A stretch of DNA of 64,000 bases from CAVVFX01 sp963747535 (GTDB lineage: Bacteria > Acidobacteriota > Terriglobia > Bryobacterales > Bryobacteraceae), in the NCBI GenBank assembly GCA_963747535.1, contig CAVVFX010000026.1, forward strand, positions 62,001-126,000, in the 5' to 3' direction. Positions 36,171 to 45,867 of the stretch are shown one piece after another. The position numbers and the translations under genes are program-made. Numbering within the stretch: position 1 is the stretch's first letter; each line of letters opens with the position of its first letter. The notes beneath the pieces are model-generated. The model was not told where the DNA came from. It did not search any database and saw only the letters and a list, made by a program, of their open reading frames with translations.

Positions 36171-37463
36171 ATGCGAGATAGAGCCATCACACGGAGAGAC
36201 CTTCTCAAAGCCGGCGTAGCAGGATCACTTGGAGCGGCCGGACTGCCCTTGTGGACGCGCCAGGCAGAGGCTGCCGCTGAAGGTGTGGGTCCGCTCAAAA
36301 TCACCAAAATCGAGGCGGTCCGTTTCCGTTCGGACCTGCACCTGGTCCCCGGAATCGAGCCGAACTGGACATGGGTCCGCTTGCACACGGACAAAGGCAT
36401 CACCGGCCTCGGCGAATCCTATCCCGGCTATGAGGCGCACCGCGGCGCGCTTAAAGAATTGGCCCCCTTGATCCTCGGGAAGGATGCGACTCAGATTGAA
36501 CGCCTCTGGCAGGATCTCTTCTATCACATCTCGTATCAGCCTTGGGGCGGGGCCGACACGCGGATGCTCACAGCCATCAACATCGCGCAGTGGGACATCC
36601 TGGGCAAGGCGGCCGGCCTCCCTGTCTACAAACTGCTCGGCGGCAAAGCGCAGGAAAAGCTGATGGTCTATAACACCATGAACGGGTGGCCCATCAACGG
36701 CATGCGAGAGCATACCGCGCCCGAAAAGCTCGCTGAGTTCCTGCTCGCGCGCGGCATCAAGGGTATCAAGATCTACCCGTACGATCGGGGTCCGGTGAAC
36801 GCCTACGCGAGACACGGCGGAACGTTCATCACGCGGTCGGAGCTGCGGGAGTCTCTCGACCCGATCCAGCGGATTCGGAAGACGGCGGGCGACGGGATCG
36901 AAATCGCGCTGGATCTGAGCAGCAAGTGGAACCTGCCCTGTTCTCTGCAGATCGTCGAATCACTCGCGCCCTACGGCATCATGTGGATCGAAGACGCCAT
37001 GCTTCCCGACGACCTTGTCGCGTACTCGTCGCTCGTGAAGCAATCTACCATCCCGATTTGCAACAGCGAGCGCCTTGCTACACGCTTCCGGTTCCGCGAG
37101 ATGTTCGAACTTCGGGCCGTCAACGTGGTGATGTACGACGTGACCTGGTGCGGCGGGATTTCCGAGGCCAAGAAGATCTCCGACATGGCCGACACGTACA
37201 AGATTCCCACCGCGCCGCACACCGGGGGCGGGCCTATTCTGTGGTACTCGTCCATCCATACGGCAACCTCCCTCACCAACTTCTACATTATGGAAAGCGT
37301 GTATCACCTGTACAATGACCTCTACCCGCACTTCCTCAAAAATGTTCCGGTTCCGGTGAACGGCTACGTCACACCGCCGGAGTTGCCGGGTCTGGGGCTC
37401 GAAGTCCGTGAGGAGCCGTTCCGCAACGGCGACGCGGTGGTTGAAACCATCGCCGAACTATAG
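36171..37463 (+). CDS. Mandelate racemase/muconate lactonizing family enzyme, Tat-exported
   Basis: 430 residues with a twin-arginine signal (TRRDLLKAGVAGSLG). The enolase-superfamily barrel shows the metal ligands Asp (EIALDLSS), Glu (MWIEDAML) and Glu (NSERLATRF), and a C-terminal HTGGG in which the His could be the general base. Members dehydrate or epimerise acid sugars. Overall the sequence looks closest to the galactonate dehydratase-like group. The gene converges with a second, more distant enolase-superfamily gene. Confidence 0.85.
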   Translation: MRDRAITRRDLLKAGVAGSLGAAGLPLWTRQAEAAAEGVGPLKITKIEAVRFRSDLHLVPGIEPNWTWVRLHTDKGITGLGESYPGYEAHRGALKELAPLILGKDATQIERLWQDLFYHISYQPWGGADTRMLTAINIAQWDILGKAAGLPVYKLLGGKAQEKLMVYNTMNGWPINGMREHTAPEKLAEFLLARGIKGIKIYPYDRGPVNAYARHGGTFITRSELRESLDPIQRIRKTAGDGIEIALDLSSKWNLPCSLQIVESLAPYGIMWIEDAMLPDDLVAYSSLVKQSTIPICNSERLATRFRFREMFELRAVNVVMYDVTWCGGISEAKKISDMADTYKIPTAPHTGGGPILWYSSIHTATSLTNFYIMESVYHLYNDLYPHFLKNVPVPVNGYVTPPELPGLGLEVREEPFRNGDAVVETIAEL

Positions 37464-37491
37464 CGCCTGGCGAACCGTCTGCACAGCCTTC

Positions 37492-37580
37492 TACTACTAA
37501 TAGTCAGAATCGTCGCGGCCTGCGACGAGTTTTGTGGAGTAGGCCTTTGGCCTGCGTCGACTTCCGCCACGGGCTGCTGC
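37492..37580 (+). repeat. Dispersed composite repeat (long form, modules E-B-D)
   Basis: Begins TACTACTAATAGTCAGAAT, then the hairpin TCGTCGC/GCGACGA, then the module B core with AGGCCTTTGGCCT (to 37555), then GTCGACTTC with GGGCTGCTG. Near-identical 63-bp versions are at 45233-45295 and 52588-52650. It fills the gap between two convergent genes, so both transcripts would run into the hairpins. Confidence 0.85.
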
Positions 37581-37584
37581 AAGC

Positions 37585-38763
37585 TCAGCTCACGCGGTAC
37601 TTCTTCACCAGTTCAGGATCGGGGTCGATCCCGATGCCCGGCTGCTTGGGCACCTCGATATACCCCTCCTTCACCGGAAATAGCGGCAATGCCAGGTTGT
37701 ACTGGCTCTCCACCGCCGGATATGTCTCCATGATGAGCGCGTTGGACAGCGACGCCAGCAGATGCACGGCCATATGCGGGCTCCCATGCGGCGACACCGG
37801 AATATGAAAGGCGGATGCGAGGTTCGCGATCTTGCGCCCTTCCGAGATTCCGCCGCACAACACCGTGTCGCACTGCAGAATGTCGACCGCTTTCGCCTCG
37901 ATCAGCTCACGCGATCCCCAACGCGTGAATTCATTCTCGCCCGAAGCAACCGGAATCGTGAGCCCGCGCCGCACTTGCGCCGAACCGGCAAAATCGTCGG
38001 GTTCCACCGGCTCTTCGAACCAGTAGGGATTGTATTTCTCGACGAGATGTCCGAACCGTATGGCTTCAAACGCTGACCAGCGGTTGTTGGCGTCGATCAT
38101 CAAATCGATCCCGGGGCCGATCGCCTCGCGCACCGCCCTCACGCGCTCCGCGTCCACTGGCATCGGCTCGCCGCCGACCTTCATCTTCACTGCCCGGAAT
38201 CCCTCGCCAAGGTAGCCCTCCATCTCTTTCACCAGTTCGCGAACGCCCTTACCCTCTTCGTAATACCCGCCCGCGGCATACACGCGAATTTTTTCCGAGA
38301 AGACCCCTAAAACCTCGCACACCGGCTTGTTCAAAGCCTTGCCCACGATGTCCCATAGAGCAATGTCCACCGACCCCATGGCGGAGATGTACAGCCCTTT
38401 CGCCACCGGTTTGCGATTGAAGCGGTACATGCGGTCCCAGATCGCTTCCATGTGAAACGGGTTCATACCCACAATCCGCGGCAGCAGTTGCCCCGTGATG
38501 ATCTCGTCGTTGCCGCCTGCAAGGCTGCGGCCAACGATTCCGGCGTCGGTATAAATCTCCAACTGCGTCATCCCCGGAGCACCGCCGCCGCTCTCGATCG
38601 TGCCATTGCGCTTGCGCGGTGTTCGCCCCGGATATCGCAGGCGAAGGAACTTGATCTCTGTGATCTTGATCGGCGGCGGGCTGGCGAGCAGCAACTTAGG
38701 TGTGGGAAGCGCCAGGGCGGCGGAGGCGGCAATCGCGTTGCGGAGAAATTCGCGGCGGTCCAT
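37585..38763 (-). CDS. Mandelate racemase/muconate lactonizing family enzyme, Tat-exported
   Basis: 392 residues from ATG 38763 (preceded by AAAGGAA), starting MDRREFLRNAIAASAAL, a twin-arginine signal. Active-site residues of the enolase superfamily are clear: KMKVGG (Lys of the KxK type), DANNRWS (Asp), FEEPVEP (Glu), GENEF (Glu) and SPHGSPH (His). It is a different subgroup from 36171-37463. Likely an acid-sugar dehydratase or epimerase in the periplasm. Confidence 0.88.
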   Translation of the reverse strand: MDRREFLRNAIAASAALALPTPKLLLASPPPIKITEIKFLRLRYPGRTPRKRNGTIESGGGAPGMTQLEIYTDAGIVGRSLAGGNDEIITGQLLPRIVGMNPFHMEAIWDRMYRFNRKPVAKGLYISAMGSVDIALWDIVGKALNKPVCEVLGVFSEKIRVYAAGGYYEEGKGVRELVKEMEGYLGEGFRAVKMKVGGEPMPVDAERVRAVREAIGPGIDLMIDANNRWSAFEAIRFGHLVEKYNPYWFEEPVEPDDFAGSAQVRRGLTIPVASGENEFTRWGSRELIEAKAVDILQCDTVLCGGISEGRKIANLASAFHIPVSPHGSPHMAVHLLASLSNALIMETYPAVESQYNLALPLFPVKEGYIEVPKQPGIGIDPDPELVKKYRVS

Positions 38764-39072
38764 GGGGGGTTCCTTTCCCGGGAGATGACGGTCGGACGAC
38801 ACAAGTATATCCGGCTTCCAGCCGCACGAGCACACCGCGATGGCTCGCTCCAAAGGGTCGGAAACTGCCAGTCACCGGCCCCGTGGGGCAGACCATCGCT
38901 TTTTGCGGTCTGCCGGCTGCAGAGCAGCCTCCGAACGGCGCTGTTTCTGGAGAGCTAAACCTGTTCCGACCCGGACAGCGGCGGACGTGGAGAGTGGGGC
39001 GTGGCAGCGGCCTTGCGCCAGGATAGGTCGCGGCTTGACGCGCTCCGCCGATTCCTGTCTAATGTTGTAACT
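38764..39072. other. Divergent intergenic region with a module C repeat
   Basis: A 309-bp gap between two divergently read, Tat-exported enzymes. It contains a module C repeat (38869-38954). Both promoters must lie here, but none could be assigned by eye. Confidence 0.5.
38869..38954 (+). repeat. Dispersed repeat, module C
   Basis: Contains GCAGACCATCGCTTTTTGCG followed by GTCTGC (hairpin arms GCAGACC/GGTCTGC) and then GGCTGC-AGA-GCAGCC, followed by CTCCGAACGGCG and TTTCTGGAGAG. Related copies are at 41869-41967, 44120-44186 and 52652-52722. Confidence 0.85.
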
Positions 39073-40044
39073 ATGCATAGACGGAACTTCTTCACCAGCA
39101 TGCTGGCGGGGCTGGTCGTGTTGCAACTAGACAAAGGTAACGCCCAGACGCCGGCCTCCGGTCCAATTCTCGAACGTCCGTTCACCGGAATGCCGCACCG
39201 GGGTAAAGTGCTGGCCGCGATTCAGCCACACGCCGACGACGTCGCCCTGCTGTGCGGCGGAACGGTTGCCAAGCTGATTCAGGAAGGTTACACGGGCTAC
39301 ATGATTCGCGCCACCAACGACGATATGGGCGACGATGTCGGCGAGCCCGGTACGGTAGGTGAGAACGTCCTTCATAACGAACAGGAGGTGGCCGAGCAGA
39401 CCCGGGTGTTGGGTCTAAAGCGCGACTTCTCCTTGAACTACAACAACCACCGCATGAGCGATATCTCGCGGAACGAGCTCATCTGCCGGCTGATCTTCCT
39501 TTTCCGGTTCCTTAAGGTCAATACCGTCTTCTGCTACGACCCCTGGGCGCACGACGAGGAGAACCCCGATCACTACGTGCTGGGCCATTGTGTGGAAGCG
39601 GCCTGCTGGATGGCGGGGCGCGTTCACGACTATCCGGAACAACTGGCGGCCGGACTCCAAGCCCACGCCGTTACCAACAAATATTACTACGCGCGGCATC
39701 CGGACATCACCCGAGTGGTGGACATCAGCAGCACGATTGACACCAAGATCGACGCCAACGTCTGCAACGTCGCCAAGGGACCGGGCGGGCATCACGGGTC
39801 AAAATTGCGCGCGGAACTCGCCCGGCAGGGAAAGAAGTTGCCGCTCCTCGGAGACGACGATCGCACGGCCGACCGCAATTACATCCGGGAGTTCGTCCTC
39901 GGGGCCAACCGCGAATTAGGCAAGAAGTACGGCGTCGAGTACGCCGAAGCGTTCCACTACGTCGGTCCCGTGGATACGGTGACCGAAAGCAGCGGATCCC
40001 GCGTGGACGATTATGTGAAGCAGCATGCCGTGCCCGTAAGATAA
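39073..40044 (+). CDS. PIG-L/LmbE-family deacetylase, exported
   Basis: 323 residues from ATG 39073 (MHRRNFFTSMLAGLVVL, a Tat-like signal). The metal motif is QPHADD, close to the family HPDD, followed by CGGTVAKLIQEGYTGYMIRATND and DEENPDHYVLGH. Third PIG-L paralogue in 6.5 kb. It ends 5 bp before the permease gene, so the two are likely one operon: a periplasmic amide or N-acetyl hydrolase plus an importer. Confidence 0.9.
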   Translation: MHRRNFFTSMLAGLVVLQLDKGNAQTPASGPILERPFTGMPHRGKVLAAIQPHADDVALLCGGTVAKLIQEGYTGYMIRATNDDMGDDVGEPGTVGENVLHNEQEVAEQTRVLGLKRDFSLNYNNHRMSDISRNELICRLIFLFRFLKVNTVFCYDPWAHDEENPDHYVLGHCVEAACWMAGRVHDYPEQLAAGLQAHAVTNKYYYARHPDITRVVDISSTIDTKIDANVCNVAKGPGGHHGSKLRAELARQGKKLPLLGDDDRTADRNYIREFVLGANRELGKKYGVEYAEAFHYVGPVDTVTESSGSRVDDYVKQHAVPVR

Positions 40045-40049
40045 GTGTT

Positions 40050-41372
40050 ATGCTGCCCCTGCCACGGAAACTCGGAATGCTCGACGCGACGATGATTGTG
40101 ATCGGCATCGTCATCGGCTCCGGCATCTTTCTGCTGCCGAACCTGATCGCGCAAAATCTGCCGTCGGGCGACGCCATCATGGCGGTGTGGGTAGTGGCGG
40201 GCGTGCTGTCGTACTTCGGTGCGCTGGCCTATGGGGAACTGGGCGCGATGATGCCCGATACCGGCGGGCAGTACGTTTATCTTCGTGAAGCCTACGGCCC
40301 ATTTTGCGCCTTCCTCTCCAGTTGGGTGTTTGTGCTGGCTACCATGCCCGGCGGGATTGCGTTCCTGGCGGTCGGATTCTCCATCTACCTCGCCCGCTTC
40401 GTTCCGTTGACGCCGGTATTGCGAACGATCGTCTCGCTCGCGGTAGTCGCAGCGCTCTCGGCAATCAATTACATCGGCGTCAGGGAAGGTGCGTGGGCCC
40501 AGCGGATCTTCACTTCGCTGAAGATCGCCGGACTTGTGTTGGTGATCGGCGCGGCGTTCCTGCTCTCCAGCGCCACGCACGCGGAACCGGCGCTGGCCCA
40601 GCCGTTCTCGTATCACGGCATCGGTTTTGCGATGAGCGCCTGCCTGATGGCTTACAACGGCTGGAGCTATGTCAGTTTTGTAGGCGGCGAAGTCCGGGAG
40701 CCGCAACGAAACCTGCCGAGATCGCTCTCCCTCGGGATGGGCACGGTGATGGCGCTGTACCTGGGAGCGAATGCCGCTTATATGCACGTTATGACGGTGC
40801 CCGAGATCGCCGCCAGCGAGCGGGTAGGCGCCGCAGTGGCCGAACGGACCATGGGCTCCGCGGGTGGTACCGTATTGTCGATTGTGGTGCTGCTTTCGAT
40901 TCTCGGCGCGATCAACGGCTGTATTCTGACGGCCGCGCGCATTCCCTTCGCACAGGCCAGGGACGGGCTCTTCTTCCCCCGCTTCGGGACTGTGCACCCT
41001 CGTTTCGAAACGCCGGCCTTTGCCATCGTCGTGCAAGCCGTTTGGACCGGGGCGCTGATCATAACCGGCTCTTACGCGACGCTCTCAACCTACACGATCT
41101 TCTCGGCGTGGATCTTCTACACCCTGAGCGTGGTCGCAGTATGGATGTTGCGACGCAAGGCTCCGGACGCTGCGCGCCCCTACCGGATGTGGGGTTATCC
41201 GGTGACGCTGTGGTTATTCGTGGTTGTGTCGGTGTGGTTCCTGGTCGAGACGCTGCTCGATCAGCCAAAGCCTTCGGTCACAGCGCTTCTCATCACTGCC
41301 GCCGGGGTTCCCTTCTATTACCTATGGCGTACCCGATCCGCGGAGTTGCTCGTCAAGAGCCAGGAGGTATGA
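40050..41372 (+). CDS. APC-family amino acid permease
   Basis: 440 residues, about 12 membrane helices. The start region MIVIGIVIGSGIFLLPN carries the glycine-rich G(S/A)GIF motif of helix 1 used by the APC superfamily to bind the amino acid backbone. Helix 6 shows MAYNGWSYVSFVGGEVREP. Closest in appearance to the LAT/ serine-threonine exchanger-like branch. Coupled to a deacetylase gene 5 bp upstream; the substrate may be an amino acid or amine product of that enzyme, which is inference. Confidence 0.88.
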   Translation: MLPLPRKLGMLDATMIVIGIVIGSGIFLLPNLIAQNLPSGDAIMAVWVVAGVLSYFGALAYGELGAMMPDTGGQYVYLREAYGPFCAFLSSWVFVLATMPGGIAFLAVGFSIYLARFVPLTPVLRTIVSLAVVAALSAINYIGVREGAWAQRIFTSLKIAGLVLVIGAAFLLSSATHAEPALAQPFSYHGIGFAMSACLMAYNGWSYVSFVGGEVREPQRNLPRSLSLGMGTVMALYLGANAAYMHVMTVPEIAASERVGAAVAERTMGSAGGTVLSIVVLLSILGAINGCILTAARIPFAQARDGLFFPRFGTVHPRFETPAFAIVVQAVWTGALIITGSYATLSTYTIFSAWIFYTLSVVAVWMLRRKAPDAARPYRMWGYPVTLWLFVVVSVWFLVETLLDQPKPSVTALLITAAGVPFYYLWRTRSAELLVKSQEV

Positions 41373-41378
41373 GGTCGC

Positions 41379-41477
41379 TCAGCTTCGGCCTTTGTGGGGC
41401 GGACGCCCTCGTCCGCAAGCGACCCCCTGGTCGCGCAAACGCAGGCTTTGTTGTGCGAAGCGGCCCGGGTTGCGGCA
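41379..41477 (+). repeat. Dispersed repeat, module A (long copy)
   Basis: Runs from CTCAGCTTCGGCC through GGGGCGGACGCCCTCGTCC, then GCGACC-CCCT-GGTCGC, and on to GTGCGAAGCGGCCCGGGTTG. About 100 bp match 44174-44285. Lies between the permease gene and the holin-like gene. Confidence 0.85.
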
Positions 41478-41526
41478 GCGGGCGCATGTACGATCGTCGC
41501 CAATTTCGAGGGAGATATAATCAATC

Positions 41527-41868
41527 GTGCGTTTCTGGTTGATCCATTGGCTCCTCAGCGGCGTCGCTCTGCTGATCGTAGCCAGCCTTCTTCCGGGCAT
41601 CGAGGTGGATGGTTTTGGGGCCGCACTCATTGCGGCGCTGGTGATCGGTCTGGTGGGGGCGACAGTTGGACTGATTCTGAAAATCGTTCTGCTGCCGTTT
41701 ATCTTCCTCACCCTTGGGATCGTCTATTTTCTGATCAATGGCTTGATGTTGAAACTGGCTTCTCAATTTGTACCCGGTTTCCGCGTTAACGGGTGCCTGC
41801 CTGCAGTTTTCGGGTCGATTCTCCTGACCATCGTCGATTATGTCTTGAACCGTCTCGCCGGCCTGTAG
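41527..41868 (+). CDS. Phage holin family 4 (DUF360)-like small membrane protein
   Basis: 113 residues, GTG start. Three or four hydrophobic helices with LLPGIEVDGFGAALIAALV and a C-terminal GFRVNGCLPAVFGSILLTI fit the PF04020 family. Despite the family name these proteins are common on bacterial chromosomes outside prophages and their role is unknown. No phage genes are nearby. Confidence 0.85.
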   Translation: MRFWLIHWLLSGVALLIVASLLPGIEVDGFGAALIAALVIGLVGATVGLILKIVLLPFIFLTLGIVYFLINGLMLKLASQFVPGFRVNGCLPAVFGSILLTIVDYVLNRLAGL

Positions 41869-41967
41869 CCAGCGACCGGCCCCGTGGGGCAGACCGGGCA
41901 GACCATCGTTTTTTGTGGTCTGCCGGCTGCAAAGCAGCCTCCGAACGGCGCGCAGTTTCTGGAGAGA
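41869..41967 (+). repeat. Dispersed repeat, module C
   Basis: Closely matches 38869-38954, with a small internal duplication of GGGCAGACC. It begins at the stop of the holin-like gene and lies between convergent genes. Confidence 0.85.
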
Positions 41968-42015
41968 CGCCACTCGCATTCCTTACGCTTCACCTCAGGC
42001 GGCTTTGCCTGAGTA

Positions 42016-42651
42016 TCACTTCAGATCGTGAAGCTGAACGTATTGCAATACATTTCCTTCTTTCAGAGCCTTATCGATGGCGCTGGCGTTAGGAACATAA
42101 ATAAATGGCCGGCGGGGATAGATCCTGTCATTGACCCAATCCGCGTTCCATCCGGTAGTCGTGCGAATGAATTCCTGTGTAAAGCCCTTCGCCGTGCGGT
42201 AAATGGATTCGAGTTCCAGACAACCATTGATACAGAGGTCGACGTAAGATTGGACCATCGGGAACCCGGAGGTCGGCTCCCTGCTCTTGGAGATCGAGTC
42301 TTCGTTACTGACAAAAATGTAGACGTTAGCGTTGCCCATTTCCAAGGGCCCGCCCCCATCCAGCATCGTGATCTTCTCCGCTTCGAGCGGAGTCGCCGTG
42401 TAGCCCGTTTCCCGCTCTTTGGTCTTTTCGAAATCCGCAACGCGATAGATAACGCCGTTAATGGTCTTGCCCCCGGCTTCCACCGCCCCGAGATAAGTGC
42501 AGCTACTGCCGATGTTGTCCGCGAACTGATGAAACCAGCCGCGTTGATAACCGGTCACGCGCGCTGGCCAGGCGCCAATGGCATCCGGGTTCGTGCGCGT
42601 CCGCGATGCCCGCTCAAGAAGCGAACCATATCCGAACACATAATCTGTCAT
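42016..42651 (-). CDS. Gamma-glutamylcyclotransferase-like (GGCT/AIG2 fold) protein
   Basis: 211 residues. The N-terminus YVFGYGSLLERASR is the GGCT substrate-binding loop; ARVTGYQRGWF and a later Glu (KERETGY) suit the fold's catalytic acid. Family members release 5-oxoproline from gamma-glutamyl compounds, but many bacterial proteins with this fold have other or unknown roles. Its base composition is lower in GC than its neighbours, hinting at a separate history. Confidence 0.8.
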   Translation of the reverse strand: MTDYVFGYGSLLERASRTRTNPDAIGAWPARVTGYQRGWFHQFADNIGSSCTYLGAVEAGGKTINGVIYRVADFEKTKERETGYTATPLEAEKITMLDGGGPLEMGNANVYIFVSNEDSISKSREPTSGFPMVQSYVDLCINGCLELESIYRTAKGFTQEFIRTTTGWNADWVNDRIYPRRPFIYVPNASAIDKALKEGNVLQYVQLHDLK

Positions 42652-42973
42652 GGCTTAGTCTCCTGGTCAGTTGGTACAAATATCCATTTGGGAGTTCTGG
42701 CATCTAAGTACACCGTTTCATAAGTCCGCCAACGTATTCAGTGACACCGGCTCAGAAGTCTTTGGTTTCCGAGCCGCGACCGTTAGGGAGCCGGTGCGTT
42801 TCACTGTGAGAATACGCATTCATGAAATCGGTGTATTAAGCATACTCTAATCGCTTTCGGTTTTGGCGCTGGTCTTCCATGGCTTCTCGTCTCTTTCCTC
42901 CTGGCTCCGCCCCCAAACGTGCGAAGGAGCAGCGCATGCCTCCTCTGTGCGCGACCAGCGCTAAAATCTACCA
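42652..42973. other. Divergent intergenic region
   Basis: 322 bp between the GGCT-like gene and the hydrolase gene, less GC-rich than its surroundings. Promoters for both genes are expected, but no box pair could be supported. No repeat module is present. Confidence 0.4.
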
Positions 42974-44113
42974 ATGGCTCCCAATATGCTCGGTGCTTAT
43001 GGCGAATGGGCCGCGCAGTCGCTGCCCGATGTTCCCCGCCTGTCTTGGCGGCAGCCCATGTTCCAAAACGTGGATGCATGGCGCGCCGTGGCGCGGGCGC
43101 GCTTCGTCGAGGCATTAATGTCACCCGGTGGTGCTGTGACACCGGTTGCCGTGCTGCAACACCAGTTGGAGTTTGATGGGCTTTCCATCGAGCATCTGCA
43201 ATGGCAGTTGCCCTATGGGCCTGCCACCGAAGCACTCCTGCTCAAACCCGCTGGCTCGCGTGAAAAGCTGCCCGGTATCGTCGCCCTCCACGACCATGGC
43301 GGTAACAAGTATTTCGGACTGCGAAAGATCACTCGCATGTCGAAGGACCCGCATCCCGCCGTTGTGCGGCACCAGGAGCATTACTACGGTGGTGTGGCCT
43401 GGGCGAACGAACTGGCCCGTCGAGGATACGTGGTGCTGGTTCATGACGCGTTCACCTTCGGCAGCCGCCGTATGCGCCTTGCCGATCTGCCTGCCGCCAT
43501 CCGGAACAATATGGTGGAATCGAACCCTGAGTCCGAGGAGGAGATCGAACACTACAACCAGTTCGCCGCCAATCACGAACACATTATTGCCAAGAGCCTG
43601 TTCAGCGCGGGCATGACTTGGCCCGGGGTTTTTGTGTTTGACGATCGCCGCGCGCTGGATTACCTCGCCTCTCGGCCGGATGTCGATCCCACGCGACTCG
43701 GCTGCGCCGGACTTTCCGGCGGCGGATTGCGCACGGTGATGCTCACCGGCTCAGACGAACGCATCCGATGCTCCTGTTGTGCCGGTATGATGACCACTTG
43801 GCGGGACTATCTGCTGAACAAGTCCTACACCCACACGTGGATGGTCTATGTCCCCGGCTTGCCGCGAGATCTCGATTACCCCGAAATCCTCGGACTTGCG
43901 GCTCCCAACCCGGTGCTGGTATTGAATAATCGTGAGGACCAGCTTTTCACGATGCCCGAAATGGTACGCGCCGACCAGATCCTGAAGCAGGTTTATGGTA
44001 AGGCCGGCGTTCCTGATCGCTACCGCGCCATGTTTTTTGACGGCCCACACAAATTCGACCGCGAGATGCAGAGCGAAGCCTTCGCCTGGTTCGACCGCTG
44101 GCTCAAAGGTTAA
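42974..44113 (+). CDS. Alpha/beta hydrolase (acetyl esterase/dienelactone-hydrolase-like)
   Basis: 379 residues. The nucleophile elbow is GLSGGG (Ser), the acid is in NNREDQLF (Asp) and the base in GPHKF (His); the oxyanion region is ALHDHGGNKYFG. It resembles large carbohydrate-esterase-like hydrolases that act on acylated sugars. No signal peptide is evident from the chosen start. The following gap is repeat-rich. Confidence 0.85.
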   Translation: MAPNMLGAYGEWAAQSLPDVPRLSWRQPMFQNVDAWRAVARARFVEALMSPGGAVTPVAVLQHQLEFDGLSIEHLQWQLPYGPATEALLLKPAGSREKLPGIVALHDHGGNKYFGLRKITRMSKDPHPAVVRHQEHYYGGVAWANELARRGYVVLVHDAFTFGSRRMRLADLPAAIRNNMVESNPESEEEIEHYNQFAANHEHIIAKSLFSAGMTWPGVFVFDDRRALDYLASRPDVDPTRLGCAGLSGGGLRTVMLTGSDERIRCSCCAGMMTTWRDYLLNKSYTHTWMVYVPGLPRDLDYPEILGLAAPNPVLVLNNREDQLFTMPEMVRADQILKQVYGKAGVPDRYRAMFFDGPHKFDREMQSEAFAWFDRWLKG

Positions 44114-44119
44114 CTTAGC

Positions 44120-44285
44120 CAGCCGTAGGCCAGACCATCGTTTTTTGTTGTCTGCCCGGCTGCGGAGCAGCCGTCTCGGCTTTGGCCTTTTGTGGGGCGG
44201 ACGCCCACGTCCGCAAGCGACCCCCTGGTCGCTCTTGTCGCCCACGCGACAGGCTTTGGTGCGCGAAGCGGCCTGGGTTGCGGCC
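44120..44285 (+). repeat. Dispersed repeats, module C joined to module A
   Basis: Module C (CAGACCATCGTTTTTTGTTG, then the GGCTGC/GCAGCC hairpin) ends near 44186 and runs straight into module A (GGGGCGGACGCCCACGTCC and GCGACC-CCCT-GGTCGC). Elsewhere the two modules occur alone, so this is direct evidence that the family is mosaic. Confidence 0.85.
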
Positions 44286-45232
44286 GTTTCTGCGGCTTTG
44301 CCTCTCACCCGACCATTCGAGACCAAGCCGGAGAAACGAGCTTTCGCCGTTACAAGTGCCCCCTGCTTCGCAAGAAGTTGAAATTCAAATGGCCAAAGTC
44401 CAGCCGGATGCGGTGCAGTCGCTTTCGCGGCTTGCCAAATCCGTACGGCGCGCCCTTATCGCCATTCCGCCGGACCACTGCCTGACTCAGTCTCCGGGAT
44501 TCCGCTACGGGGCTGGTTCACCAATGACGAAGAACTTCGCGCCGGGTGGCCGGACTCCACGTTCAGACCACAGCACGAGGTTACTACTTAGTGGCGATAA
44601 CGTAGCGCAATAGAGCGGCCTTTTCTGAGAACCAATTTGCATCTTGTTCAAATTCCCGCTACCTCGTATATTTCAATCATAAATTACATCCGATAAGAAC
44701 CGACCAACGAAATCCGACGGGAGAGTGTATCCAACTCTGCTGCGGCCTGACGTTCTTATCAGAAGACAATCTGCATGAATAGTTTATTCGCACCGTCGAC
44801 CAGCTTTGCTCTTCTGCTGAGGCCGGCCCTTAATGGAATCGCCGACGATCCCCAAGTTGTCTACCTCTCGCCGGACCGTCCGGCTAGGGTGACGCTCGAT
44901 CCTGCACGATCCCTCACAACTCTCGAGAAAGGGGGAACCGCATGATATTCGAGCTAATGTTTCTATTGCACTTTTGCGTGGCAGTTTGGGGAACCTAAAT
45001 TCTCGCGGGCAACTGGTAGAGATCCTCATCAGAGGGCGGCCCAGCCGTAAGCCCCGCGAGACGATCATTCCAACGGTAGACGTGACGGAATCCCAACCCG
45101 GGCATCTCTCGCATCGTCTACCGAGGAGTTTTGTTGATCAAGCCCTACCGCAAAGACCGCCATTCAGCCGCGCCAATCGCCGGACTCGTGGATCGATACT
45201 CCACAAGTCTGACAAGTGCTGCTGAATCAATG

Positions 45233-45295
45233 TACTGCTAATAGTCAGAATGGTCGCGGCCCGCGACGAATTTGTGGAGTAGGCCTTTGGCCTGC
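45233..45295 (+). repeat. Dispersed composite repeat (long form, modules E-B)
   Basis: TACTGCTAATAGTCAGAAT, the hairpin GGTCGCGG-CCCGCGACG and the AGGCCTTTGGCCT core; nearly the same as 37492-37555. Confidence 0.85.
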
Positions 45296-45867
45296 TCCAT
45301 CCCGGGTGCGAGCCGATTTTTTCACAGTTTCTTAGGGAGTCGGTTTGACAGAATACGTCGGCGAACTGAAACGATGTACTCGGCTGGCTCCGATGCACAT
45401 CTTTCTCTGCGCTTGACGCCGGCTCGGTTAATCCCGGAATACGTCAGCACAGCCTGTGCTGATCTGGTTCAGCGCGCATGAGCCCGAACAGCAAAAAGGC
45501 CAATAATGAACCATCTAAAACCTCTCTTTTCCCGCGCCTCTCATAAAATTCTGTTAATTTCCCAAATTTGCAGAGCGCGATGAAAGCGACAACTCCGGCG
45601 CCACGATCTCGCCGGTAAATTGCGATATTCTGTAATTCATGGATGTAGCCGGTTCTCAATGAACCCTACCAGGGTGGTACGGAGTATGGACCAGCCATTC
45701 TCGGAGGCGGTGCGCTTCGCGGCGATCGCTAAAATGGCTTTCGACGCACCTTTTCGGCCTGCCCTGCTGCTGAATTTGTCGTGGGCGGTTGCGAGACCCG
45801 TGCCACGGGATCAGCCCGAACCAGAATCGTTGCATGCCGTTGCGATAGACCCACGGGAGGGTTGGTA

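Larger units (their letters stand above)
44114..45867. other. Long repeat-rich non-coding region
   Basis: About 1.75 kb without a convincing gene. It holds module C (44120-44186), module A (44174-44285) and the long E-B repeat (45233-45295). The parts 44600-44700 and 45480-45660 are distinctly less GC-rich. Several short ORFs exist on both strands, none with a ribosome site plus recognisable product. It may be an old insertion scar. Confidence 0.6.

Noticed and set aside
41527..41868. Prophage remnant based on the holin-like protein
   Set aside because: PF04020 proteins are widespread on chromosomes and no other phage gene is nearby.
44388..44613. Short plus-strand frame beginning MAKVQPDAVQ in the long repeat-rich gap
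   Set aside because: No ribosome site, no recognised family, and the gap around it is non-coding in character.
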